Shown here piece after piece: positions 16,488-24,763 of a stretch of 42,346 nucleotides of DNA. The first letter of the stretch is position 1. Each line of letters opens with the position of its first letter. Below the pieces are notes generated by a model. It worked only from the letters and a program-made list of their open reading frames with translations, was not told the DNA's origin and did no database searches. The position numbers and the translations under genes are program-made. Source of the DNA: Bacteroidaceae bacterium (GTDB taxonomy: Bacteria > Bacteroidota > Bacteroidia > Bacteroidales > Bacteroidaceae); the NCBI GenBank assembly GCA_017483765.1, contig JAFUVE010000020.1, positions 1-42,346 of the forward strand, written 5' to 3'.

Positions 16488-16488
16488 T

Positions 16489-17526
16489 ATGAAAAGACTG
16501 ATTCTATTGGCATCTGTGATGGTGCTGCTTTCATTAATCGCGTGCAATCCCAAGCGTGACCCCAACAAGCCGCTGCTGGTGCCTTCATCTTCAGGCAACC
16601 CATATGAAGTGCTCGTCGTGGCAGACGATTCCGTATGGGGAACCGCAGGCGGAAAGGCGCTGAAGAAAGTGCTCAACACGCCCGTGCCGATGCTGCCTCA
16701 GGACGAGCCCTCCTTCCATGTCACCCGCATACAGAACGATGACTACGACCGTATCTTCAAGCTCTTCCGTAACATCATCTTCATCAAGATTGACGATGAC
16801 TACAGAGGCGGAAAAATCCTTTTCGACCGAAACGTCAACTCCTATCCACAGGTCATCATCACCATACACGCCGAAGACACCGACGAGGCGGCAGCATACA
16901 TCAACGCCAACAAGTCGTCAATCATCGGATTCCTTTACAATGAGGAAATTACAAGACAGTGCGACTACCTCAACTACAACCATAACTATGCCATATCAGA
17001 CACCGTGAGGAAGCACCTCGGATGCGACATCTTTGTCCCCTCTGACTTGCTGAAGGTGAAGACAGGCAAGGACTTCGTGTGGATATCCAACGACGGACTC
17101 TCCACCGTGCAGAACATCGTCGTCTACACCTATCCTTATGCCACGGAGAAGGTGTTCGACAAGCATGGATATGTGGCGCTGCGCGACACCTTCCTCGGAC
17201 GCAACATTCCGGGCTACAACCCTGGAAGCAAGATGCAGACCAACAAGGAATGCGTGGAAGTGAACAACTACACGAAAAACGGACAGTTCATCCAGGAAGG
17301 ACGTGGACTGTGGGAGATGAGCGGTGATGCGATGGGCGGACCGTTTGTCTCGCTTTCCAGAATTGACACGCTCAACAACCGCGTCATCGTGGCCGAAGCT
17401 TTCGTCTATGCGCCCAGCAAGATGAAGCGCAGCATCATCCGCAGGCTGGAAGCATCGCTCTACACGCTCAAGATGCCGGCCGACCTGGAAAAAGAACAGC
17501 AGGAAGAGGAAAAGGAACAAGACTGA
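16489..17526 (+). CDS. DUF4837 family lipoprotein
   Basis: The 345-residue protein starts with a lipoprotein signal peptide ending in a lipobox (MKRLILLASVMVLLSLIAC, Cys at residue 19), so it is anchored in a membrane. The remaining sequence (NPYEVLVVADDSVWGT, a TRIQNDDYDRIFKLFRNIIF segment, and RRLEASLYTLKMP near the end) matches DUF4837, a Bacteroidetes family without known function. A Lys/Glu/Gln-rich tail follows. It lies in the glyA-rlmN-pdxA run, 65 bp after rlmN, behind a 23-bp direct repeat. A housekeeping envelope role is possible but unproven. Confidence 0.85.
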   Translation: MKRLILLASVMVLLSLIACNPKRDPNKPLLVPSSSGNPYEVLVVADDSVWGTAGGKALKKVLNTPVPMLPQDEPSFHVTRIQNDDYDRIFKLFRNIIFIKIDDDYRGGKILFDRNVNSYPQVIITIHAEDTDEAAAYINANKSSIIGFLYNEEITRQCDYLNYNHNYAISDTVRKHLGCDIFVPSDLLKVKTGKDFVWISNDGLSTVQNIVVYTYPYATEKVFDKHGYVALRDTFLGRNIPGYNPGSKMQTNKECVEVNNYTKNGQFIQEGRGLWEMSGDAMGGPFVSLSRIDTLNNRVIVAEAFVYAPSKMKRSIIRRLEASLYTLKMPADLEKEQQEEEKEQD

Positions 17527-17606
17527 CACTCCGTCGTCATGTCGGAGGCCAGATGCTTTATTTATGTCGTTTCAAAAAAACTATCATTATATAATTAACA
17601 GAAGCA

Positions 17607-18704
17607 ATGCAAAAGATAAAAGTGGGAATATCCCAGGGGGATGTCAACGGCGTAGGATATGAGGTAATCCTCAAGACTTTCGCCAACGAAGACATGTTCC
17701 AACTCTGTGTGCCCGTGCTTTTTGGGTCTCCCAAGGTGATGGCTTATTATAAGAAATCCATCGAGGGTGCTCCCAATTTCAATGTCATAGACCGTCCGGA
17801 AAAGGCACGCGACAACCAGCTGAACATCGTGGACTGCCTGGGCGACAAAGAAATCAAAATCGAGCCGGGAAAAGCGTCGGAAGAGTCTGGCAGTGCGGCC
17901 TTCGCCGCATTACAGGCAGCCGTAGATGCGCTGAAAAAACAGCAGATTGACGTGCTCGTCACCGCGCCTATCAACAAAAACACCATACAGCGCGATGGCT
18001 TCCACTTTCCCGGACATACTGAATATATCGAGAAGACAGCAGGAGACGGCAACCACTCCCTCATGATTCTGATGAACGACCGCATCAGGGTGGCGCTCGT
18101 CACCACTCATGTGCCTGTGGCACAGATTGCCCAGAAAATCACCAAGCACATCATCGAGGCCAAGCTGAAGATACTCGACGAGGCGCTGAAGATGGACATG
18201 GCCATCGACAACCCCAGGATCGCCGTGCTGTCGCTCAATCCACATTGCGGAGACAACGGCCTGATCGGAACCGAGGAGCAGGACATCATCATACCCGCCA
18301 TCCAGGACTCATTTAAGAAAGGCATCAGATGTTTCGGACCTTATGCTGCCGACGGATTCTTCGGCTCGGGCAACTATGCCAAGTTCGACGCCATACTCGC
18401 CATGTACCACGACCAGGGGCTTGCACCCTTCAAGGCATTGTCGATGGACGACGGAGTGAACTACACGGCAGGACTCCCTGTCATACGGACCTCTCCGGCA
18501 CACGGGACGGCCTACGACATCGCCGGCAAGAACATAGCAGACGAAAGCTCGTTCCGCCAGGCCATCTATGCCGCCATCGACATCTACCGCAACCGCGAAC
18601 GTTATGACGAGGCATATGCCAACCCCCTTAAGAAACAATATTACGAGAAAAGAGACGACAGCGACAAACTGAAGCTCGACCAGGTCACTGAAGAAGATAT
18701 CTGA
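17607..18704 (+). CDS. pdxA: 4-hydroxythreonine-4-phosphate dehydrogenase PdxA
   Basis: PdxA oxidises 4-phosphohydroxy-L-threonine in the DXP-dependent pyridoxal phosphate pathway. The 365-residue protein has the PdxA landmarks: IGISQGDVNGVGYEV-like N-terminus, VTAPINKNTIQRDGFHFPGHTEY, TTHVPVAQI, LNPHCGDNGLIGTEE, YHDQGLAPFKAL and a terminal TSPAHGTAYDIAGK. The metal-ligand histidines (in GHTEY, YHDQ and PAHGTA) are present. Its stop codon shares a base with the start of the next gene, so pdxA is cotranscribed with the presumed lipid genes downstream. Confidence 0.97.
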   Translation: MQKIKVGISQGDVNGVGYEVILKTFANEDMFQLCVPVLFGSPKVMAYYKKSIEGAPNFNVIDRPEKARDNQLNIVDCLGDKEIKIEPGKASEESGSAAFAALQAAVDALKKQQIDVLVTAPINKNTIQRDGFHFPGHTEYIEKTAGDGNHSLMILMNDRIRVALVTTHVPVAQIAQKITKHIIEAKLKILDEALKMDMAIDNPRIAVLSLNPHCGDNGLIGTEEQDIIIPAIQDSFKKGIRCFGPYAADGFFGSGNYAKFDAILAMYHDQGLAPFKALSMDDGVNYTAGLPVIRTSPAHGTAYDIAGKNIADESSFRQAIYAAIDIYRNRERYDEAYANPLKKQYYEKRDDSDKLKLDQVTEEDI

Positions 18705-19819
18705 TGAAAAGCAGCACCCGCAACATATTCTTCTTTGTCGGACTGGTGTTCGTGATTCTCATGATCCTCACATTCAAGGTGAGCTTCAGGGAGCTCTGGA
18801 GTCAGATTTACCATGCTGGATACTGGCTTGTGGCCATCATCGGCATGTGGGTGCCGCTCTACATCATGAACACTTTCACTTGGAGAACGATTCTGCTGGG
18901 AAGCGGACCGTGCAATATTCCATTCTGGAAACTCCTCAAAGTGACCATCAGCGGGTTCGCCCTCAATTATGCCACGCCTGTGGGACTTATGGGGGGAGAA
19001 CCCTATAAAATCATGGAAATCAAGCCATATGTGGGAGTGCAGAGAGCGTCATCGTCGACATTGCTTTTCGCCATGATGCACATATTCTCCCACTTCTGGT
19101 ACTGGGTCACGGCGCTTGTGCTCTATCTTATCTTCCTGCCCGTGAATTTCCTTATGGGCATCCTCCTGTCCATCGTCGCCGTGTTCTGTCTGGCAGGTAT
19201 TTATCTCTTCGTCAGAGGGTACAGAAATGGGATGGTGGTCAAGCTGGTGAGGTTCGTGTCGAAAATTCCCGGGTGCAGAAAATGGGCAAAGAATTTCGCG
19301 GAGAAAAATGCCGACGACCTTCAGAAAATCGACTCACAGATTGCCGCACTTCACTCGCAGAATAAGAAGCATTTCTTCATCTCGTTCTTTCTTGAGTATC
19401 TTGGACGGATACTCCAGTCTTTCGAGATTTTCTTCATGCTTATGCTCTTTGCCGACAAAGACGCCAGCACCATGCTCTTTGTCCATTCGCTCATCATTCT
19501 CGCATTCACATCGCTCTTTGCCAACCTCCTCTTTTTCATCCCCCTGCAAATCGGAGGAAGAGAAGGGGGATTCATGATGGTGGTGTCGAACCTGGGAATG
19601 ACGGTGCAAGTCAGCATGTCTATATCCATCATCTGCAGGGTGAGGGAAATATTCTGGACAGCTCTCGGACTCTTTCTCATGAAATTTGGAAACAAACTAC
19701 CGGCCGGCAGTGATGCGGCCATGCGACAGCAACTGTATTCCATGGACAATACCCCGCCTGGGAATGAACCGGACGGAAACTCTGAACATGATGAAAATCA
19801 GAATGTCGTAAATCCATAA
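18704..19819 (+). CDS. flippase-like (LPG synthase TM / UPF0104) membrane protein
   Basis: The 371-residue protein is an integral membrane protein with about eight predicted helices, of the lysylphosphatidylglycerol-synthase transmembrane (UPF0104, YbhN-like) family. Visible family features are the paired N-terminal helices, the NYATPVGLMGGEPYKI segment (conserved PxGxxGGE loop) and the FIPLQIGGREGG segment. The C-terminal tail is hydrophilic and acidic. The catalytic soluble domain of LPG synthase is absent, so it is probably a lipid-handling or flippase-type protein and not an aminoacyl transferase. It overlaps pdxA by one base and precedes a nucleotidyltransferase by 13 bp. This suggests it moves or organises the lipid made by the downstream genes, which is inference. 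Confidence 0.85.
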   Translation: MKSSTRNIFFFVGLVFVILMILTFKVSFRELWSQIYHAGYWLVAIIGMWVPLYIMNTFTWRTILLGSGPCNIPFWKLLKVTISGFALNYATPVGLMGGEPYKIMEIKPYVGVQRASSSTLLFAMMHIFSHFWYWVTALVLYLIFLPVNFLMGILLSIVAVFCLAGIYLFVRGYRNGMVVKLVRFVSKIPGCRKWAKNFAEKNADDLQKIDSQIAALHSQNKKHFFISFFLEYLGRILQSFEIFFMLMLFADKDASTMLFVHSLIILAFTSLFANLLFFIPLQIGGREGGFMMVVSNLGMTVQVSMSISIICRVREIFWTALGLFLMKFGNKLPAGSDAAMRQQLYSMDNTPPGNEPDGNSEHDENQNVVNP

Positions 19820-19832
19820 ACTATAAATCATA

Positions 19833-20564
19833 ATGGTATTTGCAATCTTAGCAGCCGGAGAGGGATCCCGACTGGCCGACGAAGGCCTGGACACACCGAA
19901 ACCGCTGGTTCTGCTTCAAGGAAAACCGATGATCGACAGGCTTGTCGATATCTTTATGAAAGCGGGGGCGGAGAAAATCGTCATCATCGCCAACGACATC
20001 CACAAACGTACAAAGGAGCATATCGACATGATGAGAGAGCAGGGGCTTCCAATCCAGCTTGTCGTGAAGACCACACCCAGCTCCATGCACAGCTTTTTTG
20101 AGCTTCATCCTTATATCGGAAAAGGCAAGTTCTGCCTCACCACGGTCGACACCATTTTCAAGGAATCCGAGTTCATTGATTTCATCAGCCAGTTCAAGAC
20201 TTCAGACGACGACGGCATGATGGCTGTCACAGACTTCGTGGACGACGAGAAGCCACTCTACATCTCACACGACGACAACGGCTACATCACAGGATTCCAC
20301 GATTCTCTTCTCCAGTTCCGTCAGTCCGGAGTGGAAGAGAAATACCATGCTGTATGCGATGTCATCAGCGGTGGCATTTACTGTCTGGACGACACGGCTT
20401 TCCCTACGCTGAGGTGGTGTGTCGCCAACGGCATGTCGAGGATGCGGAATTTCCAGAGGCAGCTGATTGCCGACGGCCTCCGACTCAAAATCCATAAGTT
20501 CTCTAAAATACTTGATGTCGACCATGTGGACGACATCGCCAAAGCAGAGGAGTTTCTGGCATGA
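19833..20564 (+). CDS. sugar-type nucleotidyltransferase, candidate inositol-phosphate cytidylyltransferase
   Basis: The 243-residue protein is a GT-A-fold NTP transferase: AILAAGEGSRLADEG with PKPL (nucleotide binding), TTVDT (metal Asp), VISGGIYCL, and DVDHVDDIAKAEEFL at the end (second metal site). Such enzymes join a sugar or polyol phosphate to an NTP. It overlaps an ATP-grasp gene by four bases, and a CDP-alcohol phosphotransferase follows. A myo-inositol-phosphate synthase is nearby. I therefore propose CTP:inositol-1-phosphate cytidylyltransferase activity, as in the IPCT part of the thermophile di-myo-inositol-phosphate system. The family assignment is firm; the substrate is inferred. 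Confidence 0.8.
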   Translation: MVFAILAAGEGSRLADEGLDTPKPLVLLQGKPMIDRLVDIFMKAGAEKIVIIANDIHKRTKEHIDMMREQGLPIQLVVKTTPSSMHSFFELHPYIGKGKFCLTTVDTIFKESEFIDFISQFKTSDDDGMMAVTDFVDDEKPLYISHDDNGYITGFHDSLLQFRQSGVEEKYHAVCDVISGGIYCLDDTAFPTLRWCVANGMSRMRNFQRQLIADGLRLKIHKFSKILDVDHVDDIAKAEEFLA

Positions 20565-21436
20565 GAATATTAGGTATTTCAAGAGGAAAGCGATTCTCGC
20601 CTAATATGTCGGACAAGGACATGGCCATCATGAATGAGGTGGCGACAGAGCTGGAACAGCTAGGACATCTTACGTGCTTCGCTGATGAAGATGAGGACGA
20701 GATACGCCTCGACTCACTTTTGGACGGACATTACGACGCGGTATTTACCATGCTCAGAAGTCAGAATGGAATCAACTTGCTCAAGGCATTCGAACAGCAA
20801 GGCACGCCCACTGTCAATTCTTCTACCGGCATCACGAACGCAGGACGAACTCGAGTCAACCGAATTCTATCTGAGGCAGAAATTCCTATGCCGAAGACGC
20901 TGGTCATCGATTATCAAGAACCTGTCAATATTGATTTTCTCAAAGAAAAACTCCAGAACGGGTTCCTTCTGCCTTGCTGGATAAAAAATGGGGAGGGGTG
21001 GGCGCAATATGCTGACGATGTCACATTTGCCGAAACAATCCCTGATGTGGCTGAGAAGATTACACTCCTCCGTGGAAGATACCCCTACGGCTCTATTGTC
21101 ATCACTGAGCATCTCTGTGGGGACCTCGTGAAATTTTATGGAGTGGAGGGTACGGATTTCTTCTTCTGGAGATACCCGGACCCAAAAAACTCAAAATTCG
21201 GCCTTGAGGCAATAAACGGAACACCTGAACGTTTTAGTTTTGACGCGATGACACTTAAACGGACTTGCGACAGGGCGGCTGCTGCTACCCAGATCGTTGT
21301 CTATGGTGGGGATTGCGTCATCGATGCTGACGGATCTTTCCGTATCATCGACTTCAACGACTGGCCAAGTTTTTCAGCCTGCCGCGATGAAGCTGCTAAA
21401 GCTATCGCTCAAAGAATCATTAAAGCAGCTCGATAA
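20561..21436 (+). CDS. ATP-grasp family protein of unknown substrate
   Basis: The 291-residue protein has the layout of an ATP-grasp ligase. The N-terminal pre-ATP-grasp fold ends with a RSQNGINLLKAFEQQG segment. A central lid region with GFLLPCWIKNGEGWA holds the likely ATP-contacting Lys. The C-terminal IDADGSFRIIDFNDWPSF supplies the Mg-binding acidic/Asn residues. ATP-grasp enzymes form an acyl-phosphate and couple it to an amine, thiol or hydroxyl. It overlaps the nucleotidyltransferase gene (ATGA), so the two are tightly coupled. I do not recognise a named subfamily. In this lipid context it might attach an amino acid or other acid to the head group, which is inference. Confidence 0.75.
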   Translation: MRILGISRGKRFSPNMSDKDMAIMNEVATELEQLGHLTCFADEDEDEIRLDSLLDGHYDAVFTMLRSQNGINLLKAFEQQGTPTVNSSTGITNAGRTRVNRILSEAEIPMPKTLVIDYQEPVNIDFLKEKLQNGFLLPCWIKNGEGWAQYADDVTFAETIPDVAEKITLLRGRYPYGSIVITEHLCGDLVKFYGVEGTDFFFWRYPDPKNSKFGLEAINGTPERFSFDAMTLKRTCDRAAAATQIVVYGGDCVIDADGSFRIIDFNDWPSFSACRDEAAKAIAQRIIKAAR

Positions 21437-21502
21437 AATCAAAAAAATGAAAATTGAAAAATAAATCGTAAATCGTAAATAATTAAATCGTAAATTACTT
21501 CG

Positions 21503-22462
21503 ATGTCAAGTCAAACACATATTCAGGATACTTATAAGTCGAAAGACACAGAAGAGTGGTTCGACACCATCTTCAATCGCCCTATTGGATTCCTTTGGGC
21601 CAAGTTCTTCAATTTCTTCGGCATTCACCCCAATGTGGTCACTGTGCTGTCCATGATTCTCGGTGCGCTTTCCGGGTTTATGTTCCACTACCATGCCAAT
21701 CAGCAGCCGGCACTCTTCGGCATGACCGGCATGACCTGCAACATCATCGCTGTCGTCCTGCTCGTATGGGCCAATCATTACGACAGCGCGGACGGACAGC
21801 TGGCCAGACTGTCTGGAAAAAAGACACAGCTGGGAAGAATCCTCGACGGAGTAGCGGCCGACGTGTGGTACATCTCTATCTATTTCTGCCTGGCATACAG
21901 GCTCTACGACGACCCCGTGCCATTCACGGACGGTCACACCTTCGGGTGGTGGGGACTCGTGCTCTGCGCTCTCAGCGGAGTCCTGGGGCATATCTTCCCC
22001 TGTCGTCTTGCCGACTACTACCGCAACATCCACCTCTTTTTTATTAAAGGTGAGGAGGGCAGTGAGTTCGACCATTATCCTCAGCTGGAAGAGAAATACC
22101 AGAAGATGCCATGGAAAGGCAATGTGGTCAACAAGACGTTCCTCTGGTTCTATAAGTCCTACACCTTCAACCAGGAAAAGGAGACCCCCGATTTCCAGAA
22201 ATACTGGACAAAGCTGCGGGAAACTTATGGCAATGACATCCCGCAGGCTGTGCGCGACGACTTCAGGGCCAAGAGCCTGCCACTGATGAAATACACTAAC
22301 TTCCTGACATTCAACTCCCGCGGCATAGCACTTTATGTCACCGCACTGCTCGACATGCCATGGATTTATCTGCTGTTCGAGATCATTGTGCTGGGAGGTG
22401 TCTATAAATACATGAACTACAGGCATGAGAAAATGTGCCGGGAACTGATCCAAAAAATATAG
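21503..22462 (+). CDS. CDP-alcohol phosphatidyltransferase family, candidate inositol phospholipid synthase
   Basis: The 319-residue membrane protein has the complete CDP-alcohol phosphotransferase motif (DxxDGxxAR-x8-Gx3Dx3D): DSADGQLAR followed eight residues later by GRILDGVAAD, supplying all four Asp. The N-terminal EEWFDTIFNRPIGFLWAK and HPNVVTVLS resemble the transferase half of di-myo-inositol-phosphate synthases. Several hydrophobic helices follow, with a soluble insertion at about 175-255. It should exchange an alcohol for CMP on a CDP carrier at the inner membrane. With the neighbouring nucleotidyltransferase and inositol-phosphate synthase, the product is probably an inositol phospholipid. 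Direct use of CDP-diacylglycerol is the alternative. Confidence 0.85.
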   Translation: MSSQTHIQDTYKSKDTEEWFDTIFNRPIGFLWAKFFNFFGIHPNVVTVLSMILGALSGFMFHYHANQQPALFGMTGMTCNIIAVVLLVWANHYDSADGQLARLSGKKTQLGRILDGVAADVWYISIYFCLAYRLYDDPVPFTDGHTFGWWGLVLCALSGVLGHIFPCRLADYYRNIHLFFIKGEEGSEFDHYPQLEEKYQKMPWKGNVVNKTFLWFYKSYTFNQEKETPDFQKYWTKLRETYGNDIPQAVRDDFRAKSLPLMKYTNFLTFNSRGIALYVTALLDMPWIYLLFEIIVLGGVYKYMNYRHEKMCRELIQKI

Positions 22463-22464
22463 AC

Positions 22465-23211
22465 ATGATTAAAGGTATCATATTTGATTATGGCGGCACG
22501 ATCGACACCGATGCGCTGCATTGGGCAGAGGTCATCTGGAAAGGCTATCAGCAGGCTGGAGTCCGTATCCCCAAAGACATCTACCGGCTGGCATATGTTC
22601 ATGGAGAGCGCAGTCTGGCAAAGTTTCCTCTGATCAAGCCGGAACATAACTTTCTTGACCTGCTGAGAATCAAAATCAACATACAGACGTCGTTTCTTGT
22701 CGACGCGAAGATGTGGACAGGAATGGACAAGAACGAAAAAAGACGCCTTGAGTTGTCCGAACAAATTGCTTCTTTCTGCTACGACTACGTTCTGCAGAAC
22801 CTGAAGAAAAGCAGGGGAGTGGTGGAGAGCCTGAGCCGCGAATACCCCCTGGTGCTCGTCTCAAATTTCTATGGCAACATCCACACCATCCTCAGCGATT
22901 TCAGCCTGAATTACTTCAAGCATGTCATCGAGTCGGCGGTGGTGGGCATCAGAAAGCCCGACTCACGCATCTTCAAGCTCGGAGTCGACGCATTGCAGCT
23001 GAAGCCGGAGGAAGTGCTGGTCGTAGGAGACGCGTTCGACAAGGACATCATTCCCGCACATTCCATCGGATGCAAGACGATATGGATGAAAGGAGTGGGA
23101 TGGAACAAGGACGAGCAGTACGATGAGTCGCTTCCCGACGGAATAATCGACACGATTCTCAAACTGCCCGACGCCGTGAATTCGCTGCTGAAAGAACCGA
23201 CAATGTCATGA
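22465..23211 (+). CDS. HAD-superfamily hydrolase, candidate head-group phosphatase
   Basis: I chose the ATG at 22465, two bases after the previous stop, because the motif-I strand starts at once (IKGIIFDYGGTID); an overlapping ATG at 22435 is the alternative. The 248-residue protein has motif I DYGGT, motif II LVSNFYGN, the conserved Lys in RKPDSRIF, and motif IV VGDAFDKDI. Motif I has Gly in place of the usual second Asp acid/base residue, as in YihX-like and some other HAD proteins. It may remove the phosphate from a phosphatidylinositol-phosphate-type intermediate or act on inositol phosphate itself. The substrate is inferred from context. Confidence 0.8.
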   Translation: MIKGIIFDYGGTIDTDALHWAEVIWKGYQQAGVRIPKDIYRLAYVHGERSLAKFPLIKPEHNFLDLLRIKINIQTSFLVDAKMWTGMDKNEKRRLELSEQIASFCYDYVLQNLKKSRGVVESLSREYPLVLVSNFYGNIHTILSDFSLNYFKHVIESAVVGIRKPDSRIFKLGVDALQLKPEEVLVVGDAFDKDIIPAHSIGCKTIWMKGVGWNKDEQYDESLPDGIIDTILKLPDAVNSLLKEPTMS

Positions 23212-23323
23212 TAAGTGTAAACGGCATTATCGTTTCTATTACAATAATATGAAAAAATCATTCGTTTTTTCCTCTTATTGGCTTTTTTTGGAAAAAAACT
23301 TTTTTAATACAAAATGTTTTCCG

Positions 23324-23332
23324 TAACTTTGC
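23324..23332 (+). promoter_or_regulatory. -7 promoter box of the inositol-phosphate synthase gene
   Basis: TAACTTTGC, an exact -7 match, lies 33 bp before the start codon. The gene therefore has its own promoter in addition to any read-through from the upstream run. Confidence 0.65.
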
Positions 23333-23365
23333 AAAACCTACGACAATAAAAATTTAAATTATTAT

Positions 23366-24673
23366 ATGGAAAAACAAAATGTTAAGCCGGCCGATGGTAA
23401 ATTAGGTATCATGGTGGTCGGACTTGGCGCTGTCACATCGACTTTTTTCACCGGTGTGTTAATGGCTAGAAAAGGATTGGCGAAGCCCGTTGGTTCTATG
23501 ACTCAGTACGATAAAATCCGAGTTGGAAAAGGTGCTGATAAAAAGTATTTAAGCTATTACGACATCGTTCCTCTGGCAAAACTGCAGGATATCGAGTTCG
23601 CAGCATGGGATGTATATCCGGCTGATGCTTATCGCTCAGCAATGTATGCGGAAGTCCTGAAAGAGAAGGATATAGAACCTGTTCGTGATGAACTGGAGAA
23701 AATCGTGCCCATGAAGGCCGCTTTCGACAAGAACTTCGCAAAACGACTCGACGGAGACAACGTGAAAGACTGCAAGACCAGATGGGAAATGGTGGAACAG
23801 CTTAGAGAAGACATCCGCAATTTCAAGAAAGAACATAACTGCAGCCGAATCGTCGTGGCATGGGCAGCATCTACCGAGATCTATGTTCCTGTGAACAATG
23901 AAGTGCATGGAACTCTCGCTGCTCTCGAAAAGGCCATGAAGGACAACGACACCGTGCATGTCGCACCGTCTATGTGCTATGCTTATGCCGCTCTGGCAGA
24001 AGGTGCTCCTTTCATCATGGGCGCACCCAACACTACGGTGGACATCCCCGCAATGTGGGAACTGGCTGAGAAAATGCACCTGCCGATTGCAGGCAAGGAC
24101 TTCAAGACCGGACAGACGCTCGTAAAGTCAGGATTCGCACCGATTATCGGAACTCGTTGCCTCGGACTGAGCGGATGGTTCTCAACCAATATCCTTGGAA
24201 ACCGTGACGGACTGGTGCTCGATGAGCCGGATAACTTCAAGACAAAGGAGGTGTCAAAACTCTCAACGCTCGAGTCTATTCTCGTAGAGGACAATCAGCC
24301 TGACCTTTACAAGAACTACTTCCACAAGGTCAGAATCAACTACTATCCTCCACGCAACGACAACAAGGAAGGATGGGACAACATCGACATCTTCGGATGG
24401 ATGAACTATCCTATGCAAATCAAAATCAACTTCCTCTGCCGCGACTCTATTCTGGCAGCACCGCTGCTGCTCGACCTCTGCCTCCTTACCGACCTGGCAG
24501 CAAGGGCTGGACGATACGGCATTCAGCGATTCCTCAGCTTCTTCCTCAAGTCGCCTATGCACGACTACACGAAAGGCGAGGTTCCTGTCAACCACCTCTT
24601 CCAGCAGTACACCATGCTGAAGAACGCGCTCCGAGAGATGGGCGGATATGAGGCTGACGAGGAAATCGACTGA
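23366..24673 (+). CDS. ino1: myo-inositol-1-phosphate synthase
   Basis: The enzyme converts glucose-6-phosphate to 1L-myo-inositol-1-phosphate with NAD, the first step of inositol lipid synthesis. The 435-residue protein has the Rossmann nucleotide-binding start (IMVVGLGAVTSTFFTG), MGAPNTTVDIPAMWELAEK, and the catalytic-core segment AGKDFKTGQTLVKSGFAP with lysines of the MIPS active site. It also has LGNRDG and INYYPPRND further on. Its length fits the short bacterial form. It has its own promoter and a terminator at 24703-24754. In B. thetaiotaomicron an equivalent gene lies next to CDP-alcohol transferase genes needed for inositol lipids, supporting the pathway read here. Confidence 0.95.
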   Translation: MEKQNVKPADGKLGIMVVGLGAVTSTFFTGVLMARKGLAKPVGSMTQYDKIRVGKGADKKYLSYYDIVPLAKLQDIEFAAWDVYPADAYRSAMYAEVLKEKDIEPVRDELEKIVPMKAAFDKNFAKRLDGDNVKDCKTRWEMVEQLREDIRNFKKEHNCSRIVVAWAASTEIYVPVNNEVHGTLAALEKAMKDNDTVHVAPSMCYAYAALAEGAPFIMGAPNTTVDIPAMWELAEKMHLPIAGKDFKTGQTLVKSGFAPIIGTRCLGLSGWFSTNILGNRDGLVLDEPDNFKTKEVSKLSTLESILVEDNQPDLYKNYFHKVRINYYPPRNDNKEGWDNIDIFGWMNYPMQIKINFLCRDSILAAPLLLDLCLLTDLAARAGRYGIQRFLSFFLKSPMHDYTKGEVPVNHLFQQYTMLKNALREMGGYEADEEID

Positions 24674-24702
24674 TTTTGAAGAGTTTTAAGATTCAACATA
24701 CC

Positions 24703-24754
24703 AGCGAATTACACGGACTGAATGCTCTTTCGTGTAATTCGCTTTTTATCTTTT
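24703..24754 (+). terminator. rho-independent terminator after the inositol-phosphate synthase
   Basis: 13-bp perfect arms (24703-24715 and 24731-24743) are followed by a T-rich tail through 24754. The hairpin overlaps the extended open frame of the next gene, which argues that the next gene starts after it. Confidence 0.88.
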
Positions 24755-24763
24755 CATGACATA

